Part shown: positions 19,404 to 27,044 of the stretch, in pieces | Layout of the letters: every line of letters begins with the position of its first letter | Numbering within the stretch: the first letter of the stretch is position 1 | Source of the DNA: Polaribacter tangerinus | GTDB lineage: Bacteria > Bacteroidota > Bacteroidia > Flavobacteriales > Flavobacteriaceae | Length of the DNA stretch: 64,000 nt | Assembly (NCBI RefSeq): GCF_038024095.1 | Contig: NZ_CP150668.1 | Coordinates: 124,001 to 188,000, forward strand | Direction: 5' to 3' | Program-made: the position numbers and the translations under genes | Notes under the pieces: generated by a model | Database searches by the model: none | Told to the model about the DNA's origin: nothing | The model's input: the letters and a program-made list of their open reading frames with translations, nothing else

Positions 19404-20561
19404 ATGAATCAAATTATTGAAACTTACAATCAACTTACAGGTTCTTTCGGCGGACCTTTAAGTGCCATTCTTATTATTGTAATAGGATGGTTTATTGCCG
19501 GATTGTTAAAAAGAATTACCAAAAAAATAATCTCTAAAACAGGTATCGATAAATCTTTAAACAGTGAAAAAGTAAACTTCGGAACTTTAATTGCAAAATT
19601 AATTTACTATATTGTAATGATTTTTGTGTTTATGCTCGCTTTAGATAAACTTGGTATGACAAGTGTTTTAGAGCCTATAAAACAATTATTAAATAAATTT
19701 ACAAGCTTTATCCCTAATATTGTAGGTGCTGGTTTAGTGGCATACATTGGTTATATGTTAGCAACTATTGGTGCTGAGTTAGTAGCTCTTTCCGGTGGAA
19801 CCATCAAAAAGTTTACACCTAAGCTACGTTTACCAGAAAATATTAATGTGGTAGATATTTTAAAGAAAGTAGTATTTATCTTTATTTTTATTCCTTTACT
19901 GATATCTGCACTTAATATCTTAAATATCGATTCAGTTTCTGAACCGGCAAGTAATATGTTAGAAAGCTTTTTTAATGCAATACCAAAGGTATTGGTTGCT
20001 ACTATAATACTTATTGTATTTTTAGTTGGAGGAAGGTTTTTAAGTGAGTTGTTAAAAGATTTGTTAGACAGTTTAAATTTAAATGAAGTTCTAAATAAAG
20101 CAGGACTTACATCTTTAACAGGAAAAACAAATATAGAAAGGTTAATAGCAAACTTAGTATATGCATTTATAATAGTTTTTGGTTTAATAACTGCTATAGA
20201 TAAATTAGAGTTTACCAAATTATCTGAAATTATGTTTACTGTAGTAGAAATGGGTGGTAATATAATATTTGGTTTGGTAATTCTTGCTATTGGAAATTGG
20301 ATTGCTACTGTAGCTTCTAAGAATTTCTTAAAATCGGATAATAACCCGTTTGTGGGTAATATTATTAAAATAGCCATATTAGCAATATTCTTAGCTATTG
20401 GTTTAAGTAGAATGGGTATTGCAGAAGATATAATTAATCTTGCATTTGGTATTACTTTGGGTGCAATTGCCTTAACAGTAGTATTAGCATTTGGTCTTGG
20501 TGGTCGAGAGGCTGCAGGAAAACAAATGAGCAAAATATTAGACAAGTTTAATCAAAAATAA
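19404..20561 (+). CDS. MscS-related membrane protein with TM-helix repeats
   Basis: 385 aa from the ATG at 19404; the frame also opens at a GTG at 19347 but the extra residues look non-conserved. It has a series of hydrophobic helices carrying the repeated motif of the conserved TM-helix family linked to MscS (segments such as FIPNIVGAGLVAYIGYMLA and GGNIIFGLVILAIGNWIA), ending in FGLGGREAAGKQ. The large cytoplasmic beta domain of true MscS channels is missing. Proteins of this kind are annotated as mechanosensitive channels, but transport has not been shown for most. Single gene, followed by a strong terminator. Confidence 0.78.
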   Translation: MNQIIETYNQLTGSFGGPLSAILIIVIGWFIAGLLKRITKKIISKTGIDKSLNSEKVNFGTLIAKLIYYIVMIFVFMLALDKLGMTSVLEPIKQLLNKFTSFIPNIVGAGLVAYIGYMLATIGAELVALSGGTIKKFTPKLRLPENINVVDILKKVVFIFIFIPLLISALNILNIDSVSEPASNMLESFFNAIPKVLVATIILIVFLVGGRFLSELLKDLLDSLNLNEVLNKAGLTSLTGKTNIERLIANLVYAFIIVFGLITAIDKLEFTKLSEIMFTVVEMGGNIIFGLVILAIGNWIATVASKNFLKSDNNPFVGNIIKIAILAIFLAIGLSRMGIAEDIINLAFGITLGAIALTVVLAFGLGGREAAGKQMSKILDKFNQK

Positions 20562-20586
20562 ATTTCCTAACATTTTTATTTTTAGA

Positions 20587-20612
20587 GCGCCTATTTTATA
20601 GGCGCTTTTTTT
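20587..20612 (+). terminator. Terminator after the MscS-related gene
   Basis: Perfect 8-bp stem GCGCCTAT with ATAGGCGC, a TTT loop and a run of seven T. Strong Rho-independent terminator 25 bp after the stop. Confidence 0.88.
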
Positions 20613-20705
20613 ATTATAGTAAGCTATTTTAGCAAAATACCCTCTCTACCATTGTAAAAAAGAACTTGTGTTATTTAAAATTATATACTAACAAAAGTGA
20701 TTTCG

Positions 20706-20754
20706 TATTTTTGAATGTATAGAAACATTTATCAATAACTTTTGTGTAATTTTG
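20706..20754 (+). promoter_or_regulatory. Tandem -7 boxes upstream of rlmD
   Basis: Two exact TAnnTTTG matches, TATTTTTG (20706-20713) and TAATTTTG (20747-20754), precede the rlmD ATG; the second ends 19 bp before it. Convincing -33 elements are not visible for either. Confidence 0.35.
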
Positions 20755-20773
20755 CAGTCCAAAAAAGTAAAAA

Positions 20774-22228
20774 ATGCCACGTAGAGAACGCAATAAGTTT
20801 GTAAAAAAAAATGAAGTATTAGAGTTAAAAATCGAAGACTATGCTTTTGGGGGAAAAGGAATTGCAAGAATTCATACCGATGATGGGAGTTTTGTAATTT
20901 TTGTTCCAAACACACTACCTGGCCAGCTAGTTAAAGCTCAAATTAGCAAAACAAGTAAAAAATACGCAGAGGGAAAATTAATTGATGTTTTAGAAATTTC
21001 TGAAGATGAAGTTCCACTAGAGTATCAAGACATACCTGGTGCACCTTATATACAATTACCTATTAATTTACAACATCAATATAAAAAAGAAAGTACACTT
21101 TCTTTATTTAAAAGAATAGGTAAAGTTGAAAATATTGATGATTTATTTGATGAATTTGTAACTTCTCCAAAAGTTTTTCATTACAGAAATAAAATGGAAT
21201 ATGGGTTTTCTGCCATTGGCTACGACAGAGTTAACAAAACAGATAAAGATGAATTTACTCTAGGCTTTAAAAGACGTGGTGTTTGGTGGATGGGCGATAA
21301 TCTCGAAAAAGATTCTGGCCTATTTGACAAACAATTAGAAGACAACCTACATGTAATTAGAGCCTATTGCAAAGACACAGGTTTACAACCTTGGCACGGT
21401 CCGAAAAGAGAAGGTTTTTTTAGATATTTTGTAGTACGAAAATCGTTTAAAACAAACGAATTACTTTGTAACTTAGTAACTACCTCCGATGGTTTAGAGA
21501 ATTTCGACTTAAAAAAATTCGCAATTTTTTTAGAAAATATCCTAGGCAATCGTTTAGCGGGATTTTTACATACCATAAATGATGAAACGGGTGATAGAAC
21601 AATTGCAACAACCGGAAATATTAAATTAATTTACGGTAAAGATAAAATTGTAGAAGAACTGCTAGGATTGAATTTTGAGATTAGTATGAAAAGTTTTTTT
21701 CAAACAAACCCAAAATGTGCCGAAAAATTATACAGTAAAGTAGTAGATTATGTATTGGAAGACAAAACTAAAGTAGACAATACAGTAGTAATGGATTTAT
21801 TTTGCGGAACAGGTACAATTGGTCAAATAGTTGCCTCTAAGAGTGTTAATACAAAAATTATAGGCGTAGATATTGTAGCTGCAGCAATTGAAGATGCAAA
21901 AAAGAATGCAAAAAGAAACAATATAAACGGTTTGCAATTTTTTGCAGCGGATGTGGGTAAGTTTTTAATTGAACATCCAACATATAAAAATACTATTAAA
22001 ACCATCATTTTAGATCCCGCAAGAGCAGGTATCGCACCAAAAACATTACAAAAGATAATCAACTTAAATGCCGATAGAATGGTATATGTATCTTGTAATC
22101 CTGCAACGCAAGCAAGAGATACCGAATTGTTGGCTATAGCGGGTTATGAAATGAAAAAAATAAGTTTGGTAGATCAATTTCCACATACTAGTCATATTGA
22201 AACTGTGGCATTATTTGAAAAAAAATAA
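20774..22228 (+). CDS. rlmD: 23S rRNA (uracil-5-)-methyltransferase RlmD
   Basis: 484 aa. An N-terminal TRAM RNA-binding domain (about residues 12-75) is followed by the RumA-type catalytic domain with SAM motif DLFCGTGTIG and the catalytic Cys in VSCNPATQARD. The enzyme methylates C5 of a uridine in 23S rRNA. The cysteines that hold the 4Fe-4S cluster in E. coli RlmD are not seen: the segment after the TRAM domain reads PGAPYIQLPINLQHQYK where the C-G-G-C cluster loop would stand. The protein therefore seems to work without the cluster. The target position (U1939 or U747) cannot be separated from sequence alone. It is 12 bp ahead of the pterin dehydratase gene. Confidence 0.9.
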   Translation: MPRRERNKFVKKNEVLELKIEDYAFGGKGIARIHTDDGSFVIFVPNTLPGQLVKAQISKTSKKYAEGKLIDVLEISEDEVPLEYQDIPGAPYIQLPINLQHQYKKESTLSLFKRIGKVENIDDLFDEFVTSPKVFHYRNKMEYGFSAIGYDRVNKTDKDEFTLGFKRRGVWWMGDNLEKDSGLFDKQLEDNLHVIRAYCKDTGLQPWHGPKREGFFRYFVVRKSFKTNELLCNLVTTSDGLENFDLKKFAIFLENILGNRLAGFLHTINDETGDRTIATTGNIKLIYGKDKIVEELLGLNFEISMKSFFQTNPKCAEKLYSKVVDYVLEDKTKVDNTVVMDLFCGTGTIGQIVASKSVNTKIIGVDIVAAAIEDAKKNAKRNNINGLQFFAADVGKFLIEHPTYKNTIKTIILDPARAGIAPKTLQKIINLNADRMVYVSCNPATQARDTELLAIAGYEMKKISLVDQFPHTSHIETVALFEKK

Positions 22229-22240
22229 AAAATAACAATT

Positions 22241-22534
22241 ATGAAGAAATTAAACGATTTTGAAATTAATAAAAAGTTAGAAGGATTAATAGACTGGGAA
22301 TATTACGATAATGCTTTACATACCGATTTCGAATTTGATAATTTTAAAGATTGCATGTCTGCAATGAACAGAATTGCATTTGAGTGTGAGGCGCTTAACC
22401 ATCATCCAGAGTGGACTAATATTTACAATACTTTAGATATTACATTAACCACTCATGATGCAGATGGTGTTACAGAATTAGATTTTAATCTCGCAGCTGC
22501 AATCAATAAAATAGTAGAAGTAGAAGAAGAATAA
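22241..22534 (+). CDS. 4a-hydroxytetrahydrobiopterin dehydratase (PCD/DCoH)
   Basis: 97 aa, full length for the family. The active-site signature appears as ALNHHPEWTNIYNTLDITLTTHDADG: paired histidines before PEW, and a His-Asp near the end. The enzyme recycles oxidised pterin cofactor made by aromatic amino acid hydroxylases; in some bacteria it serves molybdopterin or other pterin routes. It follows rlmD by 12 bp and precedes a lipoprotein gene by 23 bp, so it may share a transcript. No phenylalanine hydroxylase is seen in the window. Confidence 0.92.
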   Translation: MKKLNDFEINKKLEGLIDWEYYDNALHTDFEFDNFKDCMSAMNRIAFECEALNHHPEWTNIYNTLDITLTTHDADGVTELDFNLAAAINKIVEVEEE

Positions 22535-22557
22535 AGTATTCTAATTATCTTTGAGTC

Positions 22558-23046
22558 GTGAAACAAAAAAATATCTTCATAGTATTGGTTGTACTCTTTT
22601 TGGCTGCTTGTGAAAAAGACGATTTTTGCACAAAAAATCCTGTTACACCAAAGTTAATCATCACTTTTTATGATGATATAAACAGAGAAACTCCTAAAAA
22701 AGTTCAACGATTATCAATTGTTGCCGACAGCAAGCAAACAGACAGTCTCTTTACAAATATGGCTTCAGATAGTATTGCTATTCCTCTAAACTCTCTTACA
22801 AATCAGACGATATATACGTTAAAGAAAAATGCAACAAATGGCGCTATTTCAACAAACGAAATTGCTACTTTTACCATACAATACAACACAAATACAGATT
22901 ATGTTTCTAGGTCTTGTGGCTTTAAAGTTATTTTTAATAACCTAGAGTTTTCTGCAAATTCAAACTCTTGGATAAAAGATTTTAGCCCCACACAAACTCT
23001 AAACCTAGACGACCAAAATAAAGCGCATGTTCAAATATTTCATTAA
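22558..23046 (+). CDS. DUF6452 family lipoprotein
   Basis: 162 aa starting at GTG (22558). A lipoprotein signal ends at FLAAC (Cys18). The mature part is Thr/Ser-rich with predicted beta strands; a conserved Cys near residue 24 (DFCTK) and another in SRSCGFK (about residue 121) could form a disulfide. I recognise it as DUF6452, known in flavobacteria beside DUF6048. The stop overlaps the start of the next gene by 20 bp, so the two are translated from one message. Function unknown; probably an outer-membrane lipoprotein. Confidence 0.78.
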   Translation: MKQKNIFIVLVVLFLAACEKDDFCTKNPVTPKLIITFYDDINRETPKKVQRLSIVADSKQTDSLFTNMASDSIAIPLNSLTNQTIYTLKKNATNGAISTNEIATFTIQYNTNTDYVSRSCGFKVIFNNLEFSANSNSWIKDFSPTQTLNLDDQNKAHVQIFH

Positions 23047-23743
23047 TATTTTTTTACTATTTTTTAGTGTTTTTGTAGTAGCACAAGAACAACAAAAAGA
23101 TTCTTTATTTGTTAAGCAAAACGACTCTTTAGTATACACAACCAATTACGGATTAAGACTTGGTGTAGATATTAGTAAACCCATATTAGCTAGTTTTAAC
23201 TCAAGGTATAAGGGACTAGAAATTGTGGGAGATTACAGAATTAAACCCAATTTATACATAGCTGCAGAAGTCGGTTTCGAAGAAGAAAACTCCATAGAAG
23301 ACTATACCAACTCTACTGCAAAAGGAAATTATATAAGACTTGGTTTTAACTACAATACATACAAAAATTGGCTCGATATGAATAATGAAATTTTTGTAGG
23401 TTATAGGTATGGATTTAGTCTTTTTAACCAGACTTTAAATAGTTATACACCAAACGTTTCTGATATAAATTCGGGAAATTATTTTCCTGCTAATTCCATT
23501 ATTAGTGGAGAAAAAACTAGTTTAAATTCCCATTGGTCAGAACTTATGGTTGGTATTAAAGCAGAAATCATAAAAAATGTTTTTGTAGGTTTTAGTGTTT
23601 CATATAAAATTTTAATGAGCATTAAAGAACCAGAAAACTTTAAAACTTTATATTCCCCAGGATTTAATAGAATTTTTGAGAGTAATACAGGCTTTGGCTT
23701 TAATTACACCATTAGTTATTTAATTCCTTTTTCAAAAAAATAA
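23027..23743 (+). CDS. DUF6048 family outer-membrane beta-barrel protein
   Basis: 238 aa with a signal peptide ending near VVAQE and a run of amphipathic beta strands (alternating aromatic and polar residues, closing with NYTISYLIPF), as in 8- to 10-stranded outer-membrane barrels. It overlaps the DUF6452 lipoprotein gene by 20 bp; the pair is conserved in flavobacteria and probably acts together at the outer membrane. No function is established. Confidence 0.77.
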   Translation: MFKYFINIFLLFFSVFVVAQEQQKDSLFVKQNDSLVYTTNYGLRLGVDISKPILASFNSRYKGLEIVGDYRIKPNLYIAAEVGFEEENSIEDYTNSTAKGNYIRLGFNYNTYKNWLDMNNEIFVGYRYGFSLFNQTLNSYTPNVSDINSGNYFPANSIISGEKTSLNSHWSELMVGIKAEIIKNVFVGFSVSYKILMSIKEPENFKTLYSPGFNRIFESNTGFGFNYTISYLIPFSKK

Positions 23744-23800
23744 TAGTATCATTAATTTTTTGTAACTTAGAATTAATGATTTTTTTAAACGAAATTAACC

Positions 23801-24748
23801 ATGAACAAAATACCAAGTGTCAACTTACAAGACTTTCTCTCAGAGGACAATACTCGAAAAAATAACTTTATAAAAGAAATAGGTCATGCTTACGAAAACA
23901 TTGGCTTTGTGGCACTTAAAGGACATTTTTTAGAAGAATCTTTAGTAGATAATTTATATGCCGAAATTAAAAAATTCTTTGATTTACCAACGGATATAAA
24001 ACAACAATATGAAATTCCGGGTATTGGAGGACAAAGAGGCTACGTTTCTTTTGGTAAAGAGTCTGCAAAAGGAAAAAAAGAGGCAGATTTAAAAGAGTTT
24101 TGGCATTTTGGACAATATGTAGAAAATGATATTGAAAGAGAAAAGGAATATCCTAATAATGTAATAGTAAAAGAACTTCCAGAGTTTAATAATGTAGGAA
24201 AACAAGCCTACAAAATGTTAGAAAAAACCGCAAAATTTGTCTTACGCTCTTTGGCATTGCACCTAAATTTAGAAGAAACTTATTTTGATGGATATATAAA
24301 AAATGGAAATAGTATTTTAAGACCAATTCATTATCCACCTATACAAACAGCTCCTAAAGGTGCAGAACGAGCTGCTGCTCATGGAGATATTAATTTAATT
24401 ACCCTATTGATGGGCGCACAAGGTAAAGGCTTGCAAGTTCAAAATCATCATGGAGATTGGATTGATGCTGTTGCCGAGCCAGATGAATTAATGATAAATG
24501 TGGGAGACATGCTATCTAGACACAGTAATAATAAATTAAAATCGACTATTCATAGAGTTATCAACCCTCCAAAAGAATTATGGGGAACCTCGAGGTATTC
24601 GATACCATTTTTTCTACACCCAATTTCTGAAATGAAACTTAACGTTTTAGAGAATTGTATTGATGAAAATAACCCTAAAAGATATGAAGATATTACAGCT
24701 GGAGAATTTTTAGAAGAGCGATTAAAAGAATTAGGATTAAAAAAATAA
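23801..24748 (+). CDS. Isopenicillin N synthase-family 2-oxoglutarate/Fe(II) dioxygenase
   Basis: 315 aa with the complete iron site His194-x-Asp196 ... His251 (AAHGDINLI and KSTIHRVINP) and the cosubstrate-binding Arg265-x-Ser267 in SRYSIPFF. The N-terminal non-haem dioxygenase domain (DIOX_N) covers about residues 5-120. Family members hydroxylate or desaturate small molecules. The flavobacterial orthologue has no proven substrate. It is followed 8 bp later by the SUI1-type gene, so the two may be co-transcribed. Confidence 0.88.
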   Translation: MNKIPSVNLQDFLSEDNTRKNNFIKEIGHAYENIGFVALKGHFLEESLVDNLYAEIKKFFDLPTDIKQQYEIPGIGGQRGYVSFGKESAKGKKEADLKEFWHFGQYVENDIEREKEYPNNVIVKELPEFNNVGKQAYKMLEKTAKFVLRSLALHLNLEETYFDGYIKNGNSILRPIHYPPIQTAPKGAERAAAHGDINLITLLMGAQGKGLQVQNHHGDWIDAVAEPDELMINVGDMLSRHSNNKLKSTIHRVINPPKELWGTSRYSIPFFLHPISEMKLNVLENCIDENNPKRYEDITAGEFLEERLKELGLKK

Positions 24749-24756
24749 GCCTTATA

Positions 24757-25080
24757 ATGGATTTAAAAGACCAACTAAAAAACTTATTTCCAGATCATAA
24801 AGAGTTAGAGATACCAAAAGATAAAAAATCTAATATTTGGTTACAAGAAGCTCCTATAATATGCAAATATGAAAAAAGAAAAGGAAAACCAATTACAATT
24901 TTAGAGGGATATACAGGAGCCACATCTGATTTTAAAATTTTAGCAAAAGAAATTAAAACCAAACTTTCTGTAGGCGGGAGTTTTAAAGATGATAAAATTA
25001 TTATTCAAGGAGATTTTAGAGATAAAATTATGCAAATGTTAACAGATAAAGGGTTTAAAGTAAAACGTGTAGGCGGATAA
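24757..25080 (+). CDS. SUI1/eIF1-family translation factor (YciH-like)
   Basis: 107 aa. The C-terminal two thirds is an eIF1-like domain with KRKGKPITILEGY, then LAKEIKTKLSVGGSFKDD and the closing GFKVKRVGG, where GGS and GD-like turns are typical. In eukaryotes eIF1 checks start-codon choice; bacterial homologues of the YciH type have been linked to initiation fidelity under stress, but the role in Bacteroidota is open. The phylum initiates mainly without Shine-Dalgarno pairing, which makes such a factor of interest. It follows the dioxygenase by 8 bp. Confidence 0.88.
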   Translation: MDLKDQLKNLFPDHKELEIPKDKKSNIWLQEAPIICKYEKRKGKPITILEGYTGATSDFKILAKEIKTKLSVGGSFKDDKIIIQGDFRDKIMQMLTDKGFKVKRVGG

Positions 25081-25129
25081 TTATTACTAATAAATTATTT
25101 TTCTAAATGATTAAAAGAACAAAAAAGTA

Positions 25130-25999
25130 ATGACTTTAAAAGCCTCTGAACTAATTTTAAATGATGATGGTAGCGTGTATCATCTACAGCTGAAACCAGA
25201 AAACATTGCTAATACCATTATTTTTGTTGGCGACCAAGATAGAGTTACAGAAATTAGTAACTACTTTGATAGTATTGAATTTACCACACAAAAAAGAGAA
25301 TTTAAAACAGTAACTGGCTATTATAAAGGAGAAAAATTATCAGTAATTTCTACAGGAATTGGACCAGATAATATAGACATCGTTTTAAACGAATTAGATG
25401 CATTGGTAAATATAGATTTATCCACTAGAAAAATAAAAAAACAAATTACATCTTTAAATATCATTAGAATTGGAACCTCTGGCGCATTGCAAAAAGATAT
25501 TTTAGTAAACTCATTTTTAGTTAGTGAATATGCTTTGGATGTAAACGGAATGTTACAATCTTACAAAACAGCTAAAATCAGTTATCCAGAAATAGAAAAT
25601 TCTTTTATCGAACATGTAAACTGGAGTTCTTGCAAAGCTCATCCAACACTTATTAAAAGTAGTAATATTTTGTATAAGAAGTTTGTTTCAAAACAAACTG
25701 TATCCGGAATTACAGCAACAGCTGGTGGATTTTACGGAGCACAAGGCAGGGTTTTAAGATTGCCTTTGCAAGATGAAAAAATAAACGAAAAAATTACAAC
25801 CTTTAGTTTTGAAGGAATGAGAATTACTAATTTAGAAATGGAAACATCTGCTATTTATGGCCTTTCTCGTCTTCTTGGTCATCACGCAATTTCTTTAAAT
25901 GCTATAATTGCCAATAGAGAAAACGGAACGTTTAGTGAAAATTATAAAAAAGTAGTTAAAAATTTAATTGAATATACACTACAGAAAATCGTTGAGTAA
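25130..25999 (+). CDS. Nucleoside phosphorylase (uridine phosphorylase-like)
   Basis: 289 aa of the PNP/UDP superfamily. Visible are the phosphate-binding VGDQDR near residue 32, STGIGPDNIDIVLNEL, and the nucleoside-binding MRITNLEMETSAIYGLSRLLGH with the Glu-Met-Glu motif. The family splits nucleosides with phosphate in salvage. Base preference is not clear; the EMET motif is shared by uridine and hexameric purine enzymes. Its stop codon is followed directly by the ATG of the substrate-binding-fold gene, so the two are translated from one message. Confidence 0.85.
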   Translation: MTLKASELILNDDGSVYHLQLKPENIANTIIFVGDQDRVTEISNYFDSIEFTTQKREFKTVTGYYKGEKLSVISTGIGPDNIDIVLNELDALVNIDLSTRKIKKQITSLNIIRIGTSGALQKDILVNSFLVSEYALDVNGMLQSYKTAKISYPEIENSFIEHVNWSSCKAHPTLIKSSNILYKKFVSKQTVSGITATAGGFYGAQGRVLRLPLQDEKINEKITTFSFEGMRITNLEMETSAIYGLSRLLGHHAISLNAIIANRENGTFSENYKKVVKNLIEYTLQKIVE

Positions 26000-26860
26000 A
26001 TGACAAACTTACAAGTTGGTGGCGTGCCAGAACACTTTAATTATCCTTGGTATTTAACCCTTAAAAATAAAGAATATACAAAAGAGAATATCAATTTAAG
26101 ATGGAGAGACTATCCTGGAGGCACTGGTGAAATGTGTAAAGCACTTCGTTCTGGAGAGGTAGATATTGCTGTGGTACTAACAGAAGGAATTATTAAAGAT
26201 ATTGCTGCTGGTAACCCATCTAAAATAGTACAAACATATGTAAAATCTCCCTTAATTTGGGGAATTCATGTAGCTGAAAATTCAAGATTTAAAGAAATTA
26301 AAGATTTAAAAAATGCCACAATAGCAATTAGTAGATTTGGCTCTGGATCTCATTTAATGGCTATTGTAAATGCTTTTAACCAAGGATGGAATATTGACGA
26401 TTTAAAATTTAAGGTAGTGGGTAATCTTCAAGGAGGTATTGATGCACTTAAAAATGGAGAAGCAGATTATTTTATGTGGGAGCATTTTACAACAAAACCA
26501 TTAGTAGATGCTGGTATATTTAGAAGAATAGACGACTGCCCCACTCCATGGCCATGCTTTGTTATTGCTGTAAGAAATGAAGTTTTAGAGCATAATTATG
26601 ATGCTGTAAAAAAAGTTTTAGACATTATAAATAATACAACAAGTACTTTTAAAAATATTAAAAATATAGATATAACTCTTGCAAATAGATACGAACAACA
26701 ATTAACCGATGTTCAGAAATGGTTACAACTTACCACTTGGAATGATGGTAAACCGATTACAAAAAATTTAATTACAAGAATTCAAAATAAAATGTTACGC
26801 TTTAACGTTATCAAGGAAAAGAAAAAAGCTACCGATTTTATAAAAAATATGTACCTTTAA
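26000..26860 (+). CDS. Substrate-binding-fold protein without signal peptide
   Basis: 286 aa of the type 2 periplasmic-binding (NMT1/THI5-like) fold: typical pieces are GEVDIAVVLTEG, LKNATIAISRFGSGSH and LQGGIDALKNGEADYFMWEH. There is no signal peptide or lipobox, and no ABC permease or ATPase nearby, so it is probably cytoplasmic and not part of a transporter. The ATG abuts the nucleoside phosphorylase stop. Such soluble homologues can be enzymes (THI5, MqnA/MqnD) or sensors. A link to a nucleobase or cofactor pathway is inferred only from the neighbour. Confidence 0.75.
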   Translation: MTNLQVGGVPEHFNYPWYLTLKNKEYTKENINLRWRDYPGGTGEMCKALRSGEVDIAVVLTEGIIKDIAAGNPSKIVQTYVKSPLIWGIHVAENSRFKEIKDLKNATIAISRFGSGSHLMAIVNAFNQGWNIDDLKFKVVGNLQGGIDALKNGEADYFMWEHFTTKPLVDAGIFRRIDDCPTPWPCFVIAVRNEVLEHNYDAVKKVLDIINNTTSTFKNIKNIDITLANRYEQQLTDVQKWLQLTTWNDGKPITKNLITRIQNKMLRFNVIKEKKKATDFIKNMYL

Positions 26861-26879
26861 TTTTTTAAAAAATGAACAA

Positions 26880-27020
26880 ATGAAAAAATTAGCACTTATC
26901 ACCTTATTTATAATTGGTATTTTAAGCATTTCTTCTTGTAGAAGTACATCCTCTTCATGTGGTTTAGCAGATGTTAGTACAATGGAAAATGTTGTAACTA
27001 TTCATCAAAAGACAGTATAG
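26880..27020 (+). CDS. Small 46-aa lipoprotein
   Basis: Too short for most gene finders. ATG at 26880, TAG at 27018. The sequence starts MKKLALITLFIIGILSISSC, a clear lipoprotein signal with Cys20, and leaves a mature peptide of 27 residues containing a second cysteine (Cys27). It lies 19 bp after the substrate-binding-fold gene on the same strand. The signal makes chance unlikely. Function unknown. Confidence 0.6.
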   Translation: MKKLALITLFIIGILSISSCRSTSSSCGLADVSTMENVVTIHQKTV

Positions 27021-27044
27021 TTTTTTACACTTACAAGACTACCG

